Part shown: in pieces, positions 8,430 to 16,146 of the stretch
Layout of the letters: each line of letters begins with the position of its first letter
How positions within the stretch are numbered: position 1 is the stretch's first letter
NCBI GenBank assembly: GCA_039105265.1
Contig: JAPFFF010000500.1
Coordinates: 1-21,353, forward strand
DNA length: 21,353 nt
Direction: 5' to 3'
Origin: Tritrichomonas musculus
Taxonomy: Eukaryota; Parabasalia; Tritrichomonadida; Tritrichomonadidae
Position numbers and translations under genes: made by a program
The notes under the pieces: model-generated
Databases searched by the model: none
What the model saw: only the letters and a program-made list of their open reading frames with translations
What the model was told of the DNA's origin: nothing

Positions 8430-8610
8430 AGACTCCTGTAAGCCACAGACCGTTGGTTGCGAGTCATTCGTGGCTCTACGAAGTTTGGTTCTCCAAGCCA
8501 GCGCAGGTTGATCCCGAAGGCGTCGCAAGGTGCAGTTGTGCTCTGCCTGTGCGCTTTCTTGTTGTGGCGTCGCCGAGTTTCCAGCCAACGGCCGACTTAG
8601 GAAGGAACGC
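8430..8610 (+). ncRNA. Probable bacterial ribosomal protein L10 leader (fossil)
   Basis: The GC-rich DNA before the L10 start is not coding in the L10 frame in any recognisable way. It carries pieces resembling the actinobacterial L10 leader, the autoregulatory RNA bound by the L10-L12 complex: CCACAGACCGTTGGTTGCG near 8441, and GCAGGTTGATCCCGAAGG near 8502. I base this on memory of such leaders, not on a structure search. In a eukaryotic nucleus it would have no role. Confidence 0.4.
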
Positions 8611-8611
8611 C

Positions 8612-9178
8612 ATGAAGAGGCTGGGAAAGGAAGTGGTGGTCGCCGAGCTTACGGTACTGTTCCGTAACGCCGGCGCTGTCCACCTGACCGAGTTCCGCGG
8701 GCTTGCCGCTGTGCAGATCTCCGATCTGGGCGAAAAGCTAGGCCGCGATACTTCCTACACTGTGGCCAAGAACGCGCGGTTCCGCATCGCCTCTAAGGAA
8801 GCCGGTATCGAGGGCCTCGAAGAGATGCTCATCGGTCCTTCCGCTGTCGTCTTCGTGAAGGGTGACTTCATCGACGCTGTGAAGACTCTGCGTGACTTCG
8901 CCAAGACAAACAAGGCCATCATCATCAAGGGCCGTTTCGCAGACGGAACCGTGTATGATGCCGAAGGTGCCAAACAGCCTGCAGACCTCGAGTCTCGTCC
9001 AGAGCTGCTTGCCGAACTGTCCGGCGCGCTCAAGGGCACAATGCCCAAGGCCGCCTATCTGTTCAACGCCCTGCCAACGAAGGTGGTCCGCGCCGTCGAC
9101 GCGCTGCGCGAGAAGCAGGAAAAGGCCGCCTGGTCGCCCTGCGATTCGCCGCATAGCATCAATCCGGAACGCACATAG
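8612..9178 (+). pseudogene. rplJ: Bacterial 50S ribosomal protein L10 (rplJ) in a eukaryotic locus
   Basis: ATG at 8612 follows a GGAAGG ribosome-binding site 6 bases upstream, as in a bacterial gene. The 188-codon frame encodes recognisable L10: EFRGL, QISDL.EKLGRDTSYTVAKN, AVVFVKGDF, TLRDFAKTNKA, GRFADGTVYDAEGAKQ and KAAYLFNALPTKVVRAVDAL. Residues 1-173 match the size of Bifidobacterium-type L10, and the wording is closest to that genus as I remember it. The last 15 residues (WSPCDSPHSINPERT) are not L10, suggesting the original stop was lost. Several usually conserved spots look drifted, such as NARFRIA where NTLARIA is expected. The GC-rich codon use contrasts sharply with every neighbour. 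Without a eukaryotic promoter or targeting signal it is probably not used, although the frame is open. In bacteria, L10 anchors L7/L12 to the ribosome stalk. Confidence 0.85.
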
Positions 9179-9233
9179 AAAATGAAGGCGCAGCGGCCTC
9201 AACATCATGCGCCACGAATGAAAGGAAGCCATA

Positions 9234-9333
9234 ATGGCTAAGTTCACCCAGAATGGGTTGCTCGAAGCTTTCGGTGAAATTATCCCTCGTGAAGCTCTCT
9301 GAGTTGTTCAAGGCCTTTGAAGAGAAGCTCGAG
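9234..9333 (+). pseudogene. rplL: Start of bacterial ribosomal protein L7/L12 (rplL), frameshifted and cut short
   Basis: ATG at 9234 follows AAAGGAAG, a bacterial ribosome-binding site. The frame gives MAKFTQNGLLEAFGEI and stops at 9300-9302. From 9289 another frame gives VKLSELFKAFEEKLE, the next part of the L7/L12 N-terminal dimerisation domain, so a frameshift lies between. Similarity ends near 9333, leaving only about the first 35 residues. The order rplJ then rplL matches the bacterial operon, showing that a contiguous piece of bacterial DNA was taken up. Confidence 0.8.
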
Positions 9334-9437
9334 AATCGGACAATAACAAGCCTATTAGAATTATGTCAAGTAAAAATCAAGCTGATTCATTTTCCTCTAT
9401 AAAAAAGCGTAACTAATGATTTTGGGGAAGCTAAATC

Positions 9438-9605
9438 ATGATGGAAAAGACACCACTGTGGATCACTGTTGAAAAAGACGATGTTGAACTTTTCTAAAGA
9501 GTGCCTTTACTTAATGCTAATATTCCAATGCAAAAGTATGCTGAAAGTTCAGAATGTGGTTGTGAAAGAGAAGGATTAATCGAAAATCAAATTTATATCA
9601 AGTAA
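9438..9605 (+). pseudogene. Ankyrin-like scrap
   Basis: The frame from 9438 reads KTPLWITVEKDDVELF, then TAA at 9495-9497, then RVPLLNANIP and more up to a stop near 9605. The spacing of TPLWxxVExDDVE and a following LLxNANI fits one degraded ankyrin repeat. It lies in AT-rich DNA just right of the bacterial island and joins no longer gene. The match is short, so this is tentative. Confidence 0.35.
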
Positions 9606-9648
9606 TATATCAAATAAAATAAAAACGAGAAAAAATAATTTTTTTTAG

Positions 9649-9729
9649 GATGATGAAAAAGTTGATTTCAATTATAAACTCATAAATATTGGCGATACTG
9701 GCTGTGGAAATACTCTTCCAATAAAATAA
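9649..9729 (+). pseudogene. Small GTPase-like P-loop scrap
   Basis: A 26-codon frame, DDEKVDFNYKLINIG then DTGCGNT, resembles the start of a Rab-type GTPase, where an acidic leader and YKxxxIGDxGxGKT are usual. The P-loop lysine position reads N, and the frame stops soon after. Only the first strand and the P-loop could be present. It may be chance, but the order of features is right. Confidence 0.3.
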
Positions 9730-10146
9730 CAAAAATATATGAAGCATAATTGAATTTCATCATTTTTTATAAATCAAACAAGAAACCTTATTTTTGTATT
9801 AACATAAAACATTATTCATTGAATTAAATTCTGATTATTAAATAAAAAAACCTTTTTTTCCAAAAGATTCTTAATAAAATTAATGCAATAGTAAACCAGG
9901 TTGCTCTTTCATAATTGTTCTTTGAGTAAAATTAAATGCAAATTTCTGATAAAAGTTTATTGAATATAGTGATTTTATTTATAATTGGAATTAATAATTA
10001 TAAAATACAAAATAATAAATAAATATATTAAAATGAAGAATATAAAGTGAAAAATGAAAATGAAAATTTTTTCACAAATTTCTTTTTATCGTTTTTATAT
10101 AAAATAAATAAAGCATTCAAAAAATAAAATAAATTGAAAGAAAGAT

Positions 10147-10152
10147 TCACAA
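10147..10152 (+). promoter_or_regulatory. Initiator-like element (TCACAA), copy 2
   Basis: Same TCACAA motif as in copy 1, 18 bases before the ATG at 10165. It fits the trichomonad initiator pattern and spacing; it may be kept only because the duplication is young. Confidence 0.45.
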
Positions 10153-10164
10153 ATTTATAAAACC

Positions 10165-10269
10165 ATGAGTGAGCAAGAACTTCTTAAAGCATGTGAAAAC
10201 GGATATCTTGACAAAGTTCGACAACTTCTTTCTGCCAAAGAAATTGAAATCAACTGCAAAGGCATTTGA
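10165..10269 (+). CDS. Ankyrin N-terminal cap ORF of cassette copy 2
   Basis: A 34-residue frame from ATG 10165 to TGA 10267-10269, identical to the cap of copy 1 apart from IEINC in place of IDINC. As in copy 1 it ends at the first linker of the array and is best read as the first piece of the ankyrin-kinase gene whose kinase ORF starts at 11668. Confidence 0.6.
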   Translation: MSEQELLKACENGYLDKVRQLLSAKEIEINCKGI

Positions 10270-11658
10270 ATCCAAAATTATTCATAACATTCAAATCTAA
10301 CATTTTTCATTCTATTGAACAATTGAAATATTTATGGAATTTAACTCGAATATTTAATGATACGCCGTTGATTTGGGCTGCAATTAACGGTCATTCGGAA
10401 ATTGTTGAAACATTAATCTCACAAGAAAATATTGAAATCAACTGCAAAAACATTTGAATCCAAAATCATTCATAACATTCAAATCTAACATTTTTCATTC
10501 TATTGAACAATTGAAATATTTATGGAATTTAACTCGAATATTTAATGATACGCCGTTGATTTGTGCTGCAAGAAACGGTCATTCGGAAATTGTTGAAACA
10601 TTAATCTCACAAGAAAATATTGAAATCAACTGCAAAAACATTTGAATCCAAAATCATTCATAACATTCAAATCTAACATTTTTCATTTTATTGAACAATT
10701 GAAATATTTATGGAATTTAACTCGAATATTTAATTATACGCCGTTGATTTGGGCTGCAATTAACGGTCATTCGGAAATTGTTGAAACATTAATCTCACAA
10801 GAAAATATTGAAATCAACTGCAAAGACATTTGAATCCAAAATCATTCATAACATTCAAATCTAACATTTTTCATGATATTGAACAATTGAAATATTTATG
10901 GAATTTAACTCGAATATTTAATTATACGCCGTTGATTTGGGCTGCACATGAAGGTCATTCGGAAATTGTTGAAACATTAATCTCACAAGAAAATATTGAA
11001 ATCAACTGCAAAAACATTTGAATCCAAAATCATTCATAACATTCAAATCTAACATTTTTCATTCTATTGAACAATTGAAATATTTATGGAATTTAACTCG
11101 AATATTTAATTATACGCCGTTGATTTGGGCTGCATTTAAAGGTCATTCGGAAATTGTTGAAACATTAATCTCACAAGAAAATATTGAAATCAACTGCAAA
11201 GACATTTGAATCCAAAATCATTCATAACATTCAAATCTAACATTTTTCATTCTATTGAAGAATTGAAATATTTATGGAATTTAACTCGAATATTTAATAA
11301 TACGCCGTTGATTTGGGCTGCAATTAATGGTCATTCGGAAATTGTTGAAACATTAATCTCACAAGAAAATATTGAAATCAACTGCAAAGACATTTGAATC
11401 CAAAATCATTCATGACATTCAAATCTAACATTTTTCATGATATTGAACAATTGAAATATTTATGGAATTTAACTCGAATATTTAATGATACGCCGTTGAT
11501 TTGTGCTGCACGAGAAGGTCATTCGGAAATTGTTGAAACATTAATCTCACAAGAAAATATTGAAATCAACTGCAAAGACATTTGAATCCAAAATCATTCA
11601 TAACATTCAAATCTAACATTTTTCATTCTATTGAACGATTGAAATATTTATGGAATTT
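10267..11658 (+). repeat. 188-bp tandem array of split ankyrin repeats (copy 2)
   Basis: Seven full 188-bp units begin at 10267, 10455, 10643, 10831, 11019, 11207 and 11395, then a partial linker at 11583-11658. Layout and linker are as in copy 1. Ankyrin positions 13-14 read IN, RN, IN, HE, FK, IN, RE in order. Position 5 reads D, D, Y, Y, Y, N, D, and the variable linker codon reads S, S, F, D, S, S, D, then S in the partial linker. Two units carry C in place of W in the TPLIW motif, and the first linker has L in place of S. Outside such codons the units are almost base-for-base the same as each other and as those of copy 1. Confidence 0.93.
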
Positions 11659-11667
11659 TGAAATGAA

Positions 11668-12837
11668 ATGATTTATAAGGCAGCCATTGACTACGCCAGA
11701 GAAAAAAATAATCGAGAAATTGTTGAACTTCTAACGAAAGGACCAAATCGACGAATGAAGAACTTAATTGAACGAAATAAGACACTTCATCTCAAAGTTC
11801 AAAGACTTCTGCGAGCAACGCATTTGAGTAAGAACGAAGGAAGATCTCATCCATCGGAAAGTCAGAATGAAGCACGAGAGGCAATCGGTGACCTTCAGGA
11901 AGAACTGAAGAAGCTGAAGAAATATCTTTCAGCGCTGAACACGAAAACAGAAGAAATCGAAATTGTCGACATCAACGAATTCGAAGAAGTTTCTGTGATT
12001 GGTGAAGGTGGCACATCAAGTGTGAAGGAAGTGATTAAGAGAGAACGATATGCGAAGAAAGAACTGAAAGAACTGAGCCATGAAAAACGTCAGCGATTTC
12101 TTGCAGAATGTGAAACTCTGAGCAGACTTCATCATCCGTGCATCATCGACATCGTTGGTGTGAACTTTGGAGACGGAGATCATCCGCCGTCGATCATCCT
12201 TTCGCTTGAACCGAAATCGCTTGAGTCAGCGATCTCGAAGAAGGAACTTGGAAACGACGACAAGAACCGAATCACTGTTGAAATTGTTCTTGGAATGCGC
12301 TACATCCACAAGCGAAACTTCATGCATCGTGACCTGAAGCCGACGAACATCCTTCTGAGCAAGAACAACGAAGTGCGAATCAGCGACTTCGGCCTTGCGA
12401 AGTACGACGACATTTCATACTCGCAGACGAAGGGCGTCGGCACACTTCGCTTCATGGCGCCGGAACTTTGCGAAGACGGCGAAGTCAGCACGAAGTACAC
12501 GAACAAAGTCGATGTTTACTCATTCGGAATCACACTGATGTACATCATCACCGAAAGATACCCGCCATTCAGCATGAGAAACGTCGTCCTTGGAATCGTT
12601 CCAACGATCCCAGCAGCAGTTGTTGGCTGGGTTTCGTCTCTGATTGTCCGATGCCTTTCGCCAGAGAGCGAAAAACGTCCGTCATTCGACGAAATCTTCG
12701 ACGAGCTGAAATCGCACAACTTCGACCTTTTCAGTGAAGAAAGTGAGAATCAACTGACGAGCAAGCAGCGAAGCATGAAACAAGCGATCGAATCACGCGT
12801 TCTTGAGATCGAAGCCTTCGAATACCAGTATCAATAA
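11668..12837 (+). CDS. TKL-type protein kinase with terminal ankyrin half-repeat (copy 2)
   Basis: A 389-codon ORF matching the kinase of copy 1 throughout. The glycine loop (IGEGGTSSV), K131, E147, HRDLKPTN, DFG, MAPE and KRPSF are all kept. About a dozen base differences separate the copies. Amino-acid changes include TG to AR near residue 69, K to R at 153 (LSKLHH), C to Y at 251 in the activation segment just after DDIS, T to A at 317 and H to Y near the end; the rest are silent. The kinase core is untouched, so both copies may be active or only recently duplicated. The C to Y change at 251 adds a tyrosine to the activation segment, which might alter regulation. As in copy 1, the first residues are the tail of an ankyrin repeat. 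Confidence 0.88.
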   Translation: MIYKAAIDYAREKNNREIVELLTKGPNRRMKNLIERNKTLHLKVQRLLRATHLSKNEGRSHPSESQNEAREAIGDLQEELKKLKKYLSALNTKTEEIEIVDINEFEEVSVIGEGGTSSVKEVIKRERYAKKELKELSHEKRQRFLAECETLSRLHHPCIIDIVGVNFGDGDHPPSIILSLEPKSLESAISKKELGNDDKNRITVEIVLGMRYIHKRNFMHRDLKPTNILLSKNNEVRISDFGLAKYDDISYSQTKGVGTLRFMAPELCEDGEVSTKYTNKVDVYSFGITLMYIITERYPPFSMRNVVLGIVPTIPAAVVGWVSSLIVRCLSPESEKRPSFDEIFDELKSHNFDLFSEESENQLTSKQRSMKQAIESRVLEIEAFEYQYQ

Positions 12838-12874
12838 GACTAACACCTTCAACTAAAAACTTCCTAATTTATTC

Positions 12875-12897
12875 TTTTTTTTTTTTTTTTTTTTTTT
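12875..12897 (+). repeat. Run of 23 T after the kinase stop (copy 2)
   Basis: Counterpart of the T29 run of copy 1, six bases shorter and followed by CCC where copy 1 has a single C. The length difference is the only obvious slippage-type change between the cassettes. Confidence 0.6.
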
Positions 12898-13183
12898 CCC
12901 TTCACAAAATCTACAAAAAAAGTGGATTTCATTCAATTTTATTCACAAAAAGTGGGATCTTATAAAAATAGAAATTATTTAAAATAGTATATTTAGTTAA
13001 AATTATTATGTGAAAAATAATATTTTGAAACGTAGAGACAGTTCAAAATAATATGCATTCAAAAAATAAGAAACTGAATTTATCTGATAAACATTGAATA
13101 ATGATTCTTATAATACAAAAGCTATATAAAAGATGTAGCATCAAGTTGCCAATAATACGTGTATAATCTTATCAGAAAAAGAT

Positions 13184-13801
13184 ATGAGTAAAAAAATTTT
13201 AAAATAGGTGATTCAAAGAATAATCATATTTTCAAAAAATCATTACCTCATTTATGCCAATACAGAATGTTCAAATGAATATTGTCCTTCATTTTTAGAG
13301 AATTTTTCAAAAAGAATCACAAAAAAAAAAAAAAAATCAACAAAAATCACGAGTATAACGATCCCTTCATTTATTACGTCGATTGGTGTTTCAGCTTTTG
13401 AAGGATGTTCATCTTTGAAGACTGTTTCAATTCTATCTTCAATTAAAACAATCAACGATAACATTTTCTATGGATGTTCGTCGTTAAATGACTTTTCAAT
13501 TCCTTCTTCTGTGATTTCAATTGGGAAGTCTTCATTTAGTTTGTGTCTGTGTCTGTCGAAGATCGTCATTCCATCGTCTGTCAAAACAATTGGTGATTAT
13601 GCTTTCAGTGGATGCTTATCACTTAAATATGTCACTTTTTCATCAGTTATTTCTATTGGTGACAGTTCATTCGAAGGTTGCATTTCTTTGAAAAAAGTTT
13701 TGATACCTTCGACAGTTATTTCTATTGGTAATAATGCAGTTAATGATTGTAATTTATATTTGGTTGAGTTTATATATATAAATGAAAACGTCTTCATATA
13801 A
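13184..13801 (+). pseudogene. Chimera of a Rho-like GTPase start and a BspA-like leucine-rich segment
   Basis: ATG at 13184 gives MSKKILK then TAG at 13205-13207. An open frame continues from 13208: YANTECSNEYCPSFLENFSK (about 13255-13312) matches the switch I region of the Rho-like gene at 14143. After an A-rich junction (about 13320-13335) the frame enters five or so leucine-rich repeats of the BspA/LRR_5 type (xxIPSxVxxIGxxAFxGCxSL). Bases 13341 to about 13740 are almost identical to 16379-16778, so this half was copied recently from the leucine-rich gene to the right or from a near twin. The tail after about 13752 is unrelated. The P-loop is destroyed and the parts come from two families, so this is a recombination product and probably not a working gene, although the chimeric frame is open. 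Confidence 0.75.
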
Positions 13802-14142
13802 AAAAAGCAAATGAAAATTATAAATTTTGAAAATTTTAATCACTTAACTTTCTTTATCAATTTATTTAGATTTTAGAGATTTTATCATTTCACTTTATCT
13901 TCATTAAAAAAAAAAAAAACGATAATTATTTTTTTATATTTACTTTATTAAATTATTAACTAAATAAAGAATAAATCATTTATTTATTTGCAACATTAAA
14001 TATATAATCTATAATATATTTTATATTTAAAATTAATTTTAATTAATTAATATATGGCATTATTTTAAATTGAATGAATAAGGTTTTATAATGAATAATA
14101 TAATTCTTCAAAATTTTGATTTCATTATTTATTTTTCTTCTT
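13802..14142. other. AT-rich intergenic stretch before the Rho-like gene
   Basis: Nearly all A and T, with an A12-13 run near 13907-13919 and ATTAATTAATTAATA-type repeats near 14030-14052. No coding sense was found. Its last 25 bases hold an initiator-like TCATTA. Confidence 0.6.
14122..14127 (+). promoter_or_regulatory. Initiator-like element (TCATTA)
   Basis: TCATTA lies 21 bases before the ATG at 14143. It is a good match to the trichomonad initiator TCA(+1)-pyrimidine-T-(T/A), and it supports 14143 as the start in preference to the upstream TTG at 14116. Confidence 0.5.
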
Positions 14143-14754
14143 ATGGAATTTATCAAATTTGTTGTTGTTGGCGATTCATCAGCGAATAAAACACAACTTC
14201 TTTACAATTATGTGAATGGTGACTGTTCAAACGAATATTGTCCTTCATTTTTAGAGAATTTTTCAAAAAGCATCACAGCAGAGAAAAAAATCTACAAATG
14301 TCAATTTTTTGATACAACAGGTCAAGAAAAATATAAAACATTAAGATTAACATCATATAACCAAGCGAATGTTTTCATTCTTTGCTTCTCATTAAACGAC
14401 AAAGAATCACTTTTCAATGTCAAGAACATCTGGTATCCAGAAATAAAAAAATCATCACCGAAAGCTAAAATCATCCTCGTTGGAACTATTTTAAATATTG
14501 AAGAAAAAACAGTCACATCAGACGATGTCAACGAAATCAAAAGAACAATGAAAGTTAACAACTACATTGAATGTAATCTATATGAAATGAAAGAAGTGAA
14601 TTCAGTCTTTGAAGCATCAATCAATTGTGCTATTAAGCAAGGTAAGAAGAAGAAGACATGGTTTTCAATTTTCCACAAAAAGAATAAAGAAACAGAAACA
14701 GAAGTTGAAAATATAATTAAAGAGACATTTGAAAATGAAGAGATTGAAATCTAG
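14143..14754 (+). CDS. Degenerate Rho/Rac-like small GTPase
   Basis: A 203-codon frame with Rho-family layout and nearly Rac1-like numbering. The P-loop GDSSANKT (10-17) has N at 15, where Gly is nearly invariant. Switch I is EYCPSFLENF (31-40), with S35 for the usual Thr35. Switch II DTTGQEKY (57-64) keeps D57, G60 and Q61. IWYPEI (96-101) matches the KWYPEV signature of Rho proteins. The guanine-specificity motif TKLD reads TILN (115-118), losing both Lys and Asp, and the SAL motif reads NLY (145-147). There is no Rho insert and no CAAX box; the tail has a basic cluster (KQGKKKKTWF, HKKNK). Rho GTPases switch actin and membrane signalling; this one may bind GTP poorly, prefer another nucleotide, or act as a pseudo-GTPase. 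The ATG at 14143 is preferred because VVVGDS then sits at the standard distance. Confidence 0.8.
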   Translation: MEFIKFVVVGDSSANKTQLLYNYVNGDCSNEYCPSFLENFSKSITAEKKIYKCQFFDTTGQEKYKTLRLTSYNQANVFILCFSLNDKESLFNVKNIWYPEIKKSSPKAKIILVGTILNIEEKTVTSDDVNEIKRTMKVNNYIECNLYEMKEVNSVFEASINCAIKQGKKKKTWFSIFHKKNKETETEVENIIKETFENEEIEI

Positions 14755-15027
14755 AATATTAATCAGTGGATTTGTATATAATATATTAAATAAAATTCGG
14801 AATTCATTAATTATTATATTATTTTATAAGTATTATGAAATATTTAATATTTTGATAATTTAAAACAAGGTAAATATATCATTTTTATTAATATATACAT
14901 CAAAATAATATTATGTACGTTATTGATGACCGTTAAAATATATATTCAAATAAAAATGATTTTTTTGAACTTTAAAGGTCAAATTTTTATTATCAAATTT
15001 TGAAAGTTAAATACTTTTATTAAGTGA

Positions 15028-16146
15028 ATGGAGATTCCAGAATATTTGGAGAAAAAGAAAGATTTACAATGTGATCTTTTAAAATTTATCGACATTGAAG
15101 ATTGCATCGAAGAAAATTATCAAAATGTAATTATCTTATTTAACGACCATAAAATTTGTGATAGTCGAGAAGAGCTTCAATCACTGCTTTATTTGCTTGC
15201 CAAGATTTCCAAGAATCACAACCGTTCTTTTAATTTTTTCAACAAAATTGAGCAAATTATTCAATTTTTTCGAGATTCAATTCAAAAGTACTTTTTGAAT
15301 TACGAAATATTCGATATTTTCAAGAATGACAAACGAATTTTATTATTTCTTATCAAAGAGAGAATAATTATTATCGACAAATATCTATCAAGCATAATGA
15401 TGAATTACAAATACGAGCAACAAAAATACGCGCAATTTTTCTTTCCCGAACTGAAACCGTTTATGAGTGACATTTACATCAAGGAACTAAAAAGAAAACA
15501 AGAAGACAATTTTGAAGAGAAGAGAAAAGTTGGAGAAAATGACAATTATATCTGTGAAATAATTCGAAAAGATTCAATTGAAGAATTCATAATTTTAGTT
15601 ACGAAAAAGAATTTAAAGTTGACACAAAAAGTTGAGCATTCAATTTTTGAGACCAATTCATTTTTGATAATGAAAGAACCAACATTAATTGAATATGCTG
15701 CATTCTTTGGATCAATTCAAATCTTTAAATATTTGTTTAATAATAACGTTGAATTGACTCCTTCTTTGTGGATTTACGGAATTCATTCTGACAATCCAGA
15801 ATTGATTCATCTTCTTGTTGAGAATCATGTTGAACCTGAAATTAAGTCCTATGAAATGTGCCTTTTGGAATCCATTAAATGTCATCATAATGATATTGCT
15901 AATTATATTCAAAACAATTTTTTGTCAACGAAATTTAAATTGAATAATAATGAAAAAATTTTTCAATACTACAATTACATGTTTTTTCCAAACGATTTGA
16001 ATCAGAATTTCACTTTTTATTATCTTTGTAAATATAATTATTATACACTTGTTGAGCTTCTTTTAATGATGAAAAGTATAGATATCAACTCTAAAATAAT
16101 TTTCACTATATTTTGTTTTTTAATAAAGTTTCAAAAATATTTTTAA
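15028..16146 (+). CDS. DUF3447-type/ankyrin N-terminal part of a trichomonad ankyrin-LRR gene
   Basis: A 372-codon frame starting MEIPEYLEKKKDLQCDLLKF. The N-terminal half is helical and rich in I, F, K and N. Residues about 210-300 hold EPTLIEYAAFFGSIQIFKYL, ELTPSLWIYGIHSDNPELIH, and CLLESIKCHHNDIANYIQNN, which I recognise as the ankyrin-like DUF3447-type module common in trichomonad proteins. FYYLCKYNYYTLVELLLMM.. then IDINSK begins a true ankyrin array. After SK the frame runs into AT-rich DNA and stops at 16144-16146. The next ankyrin repeat appears only at about 16264, so the gene is split at an ankyrin boundary. Either this is a pseudogene, or the intervening bases are removed or bypassed. 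In related proteins such arrays precede leucine-rich repeats, exactly as seen downstream here. Confidence 0.75.
   Translation: MEIPEYLEKKKDLQCDLLKFIDIEDCIEENYQNVIILFNDHKICDSREELQSLLYLLAKISKNHNRSFNFFNKIEQIIQFFRDSIQKYFLNYEIFDIFKNDKRILLFLIKERIIIIDKYLSSIMMNYKYEQQKYAQFFFPELKPFMSDIYIKELKRKQEDNFEEKRKVGENDNYICEIIRKDSIEEFIILVTKKNLKLTQKVEHSIFETNSFLIMKEPTLIEYAAFFGSIQIFKYLFNNNVELTPSLWIYGIHSDNPELIHLLVENHVEPEIKSYEMCLLESIKCHHNDIANYIQNNFLSTKFKLNNNEKIFQYYNYMFFPNDLNQNFTFYYLCKYNYYTLVELLLMMKSIDINSKIIFTIFCFLIKFQKYF

Larger units (their letters stand above)
9899..12954 (+). repeat. Ankyrin-kinase cassette, copy 2 (long direct duplication)
   Basis: Second copy of the segment at 2637-5696, with the same upstream region, cap, number of array units, kinase and T-run region. 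The left edge follows unrelated AT-rich DNA ending GTAAACCA. The right edge changes at 12955 to another unrelated AT-rich spacer. Since neither flank matches the flanks of copy 1, this is a dispersed duplication, not a simple tandem one. Confidence 0.95.

Noticed and set aside
8139-8588. A minus-strand protein of 149 residues over the bacterial leader
   Set aside because: Low-complexity repeats (M and I runs) from CAT/AAT triplets and GC-rich DNA opposite the leader; no family resemblance. It is a shadow frame.
8738-9247. A minus-strand 169-residue ORF opposite L10
   Set aside because: A long shadow frame expected in GC-rich DNA; the plus strand carries clear L10 with a ribosome-binding site.
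8278-9340. Bacterial island as plain contamination in the assembly
   Set aside because: Not fully excluded, but the frameshifted L7/L12, the drifted L10 and the gradual scrambled edge inside one contig favour real integration.
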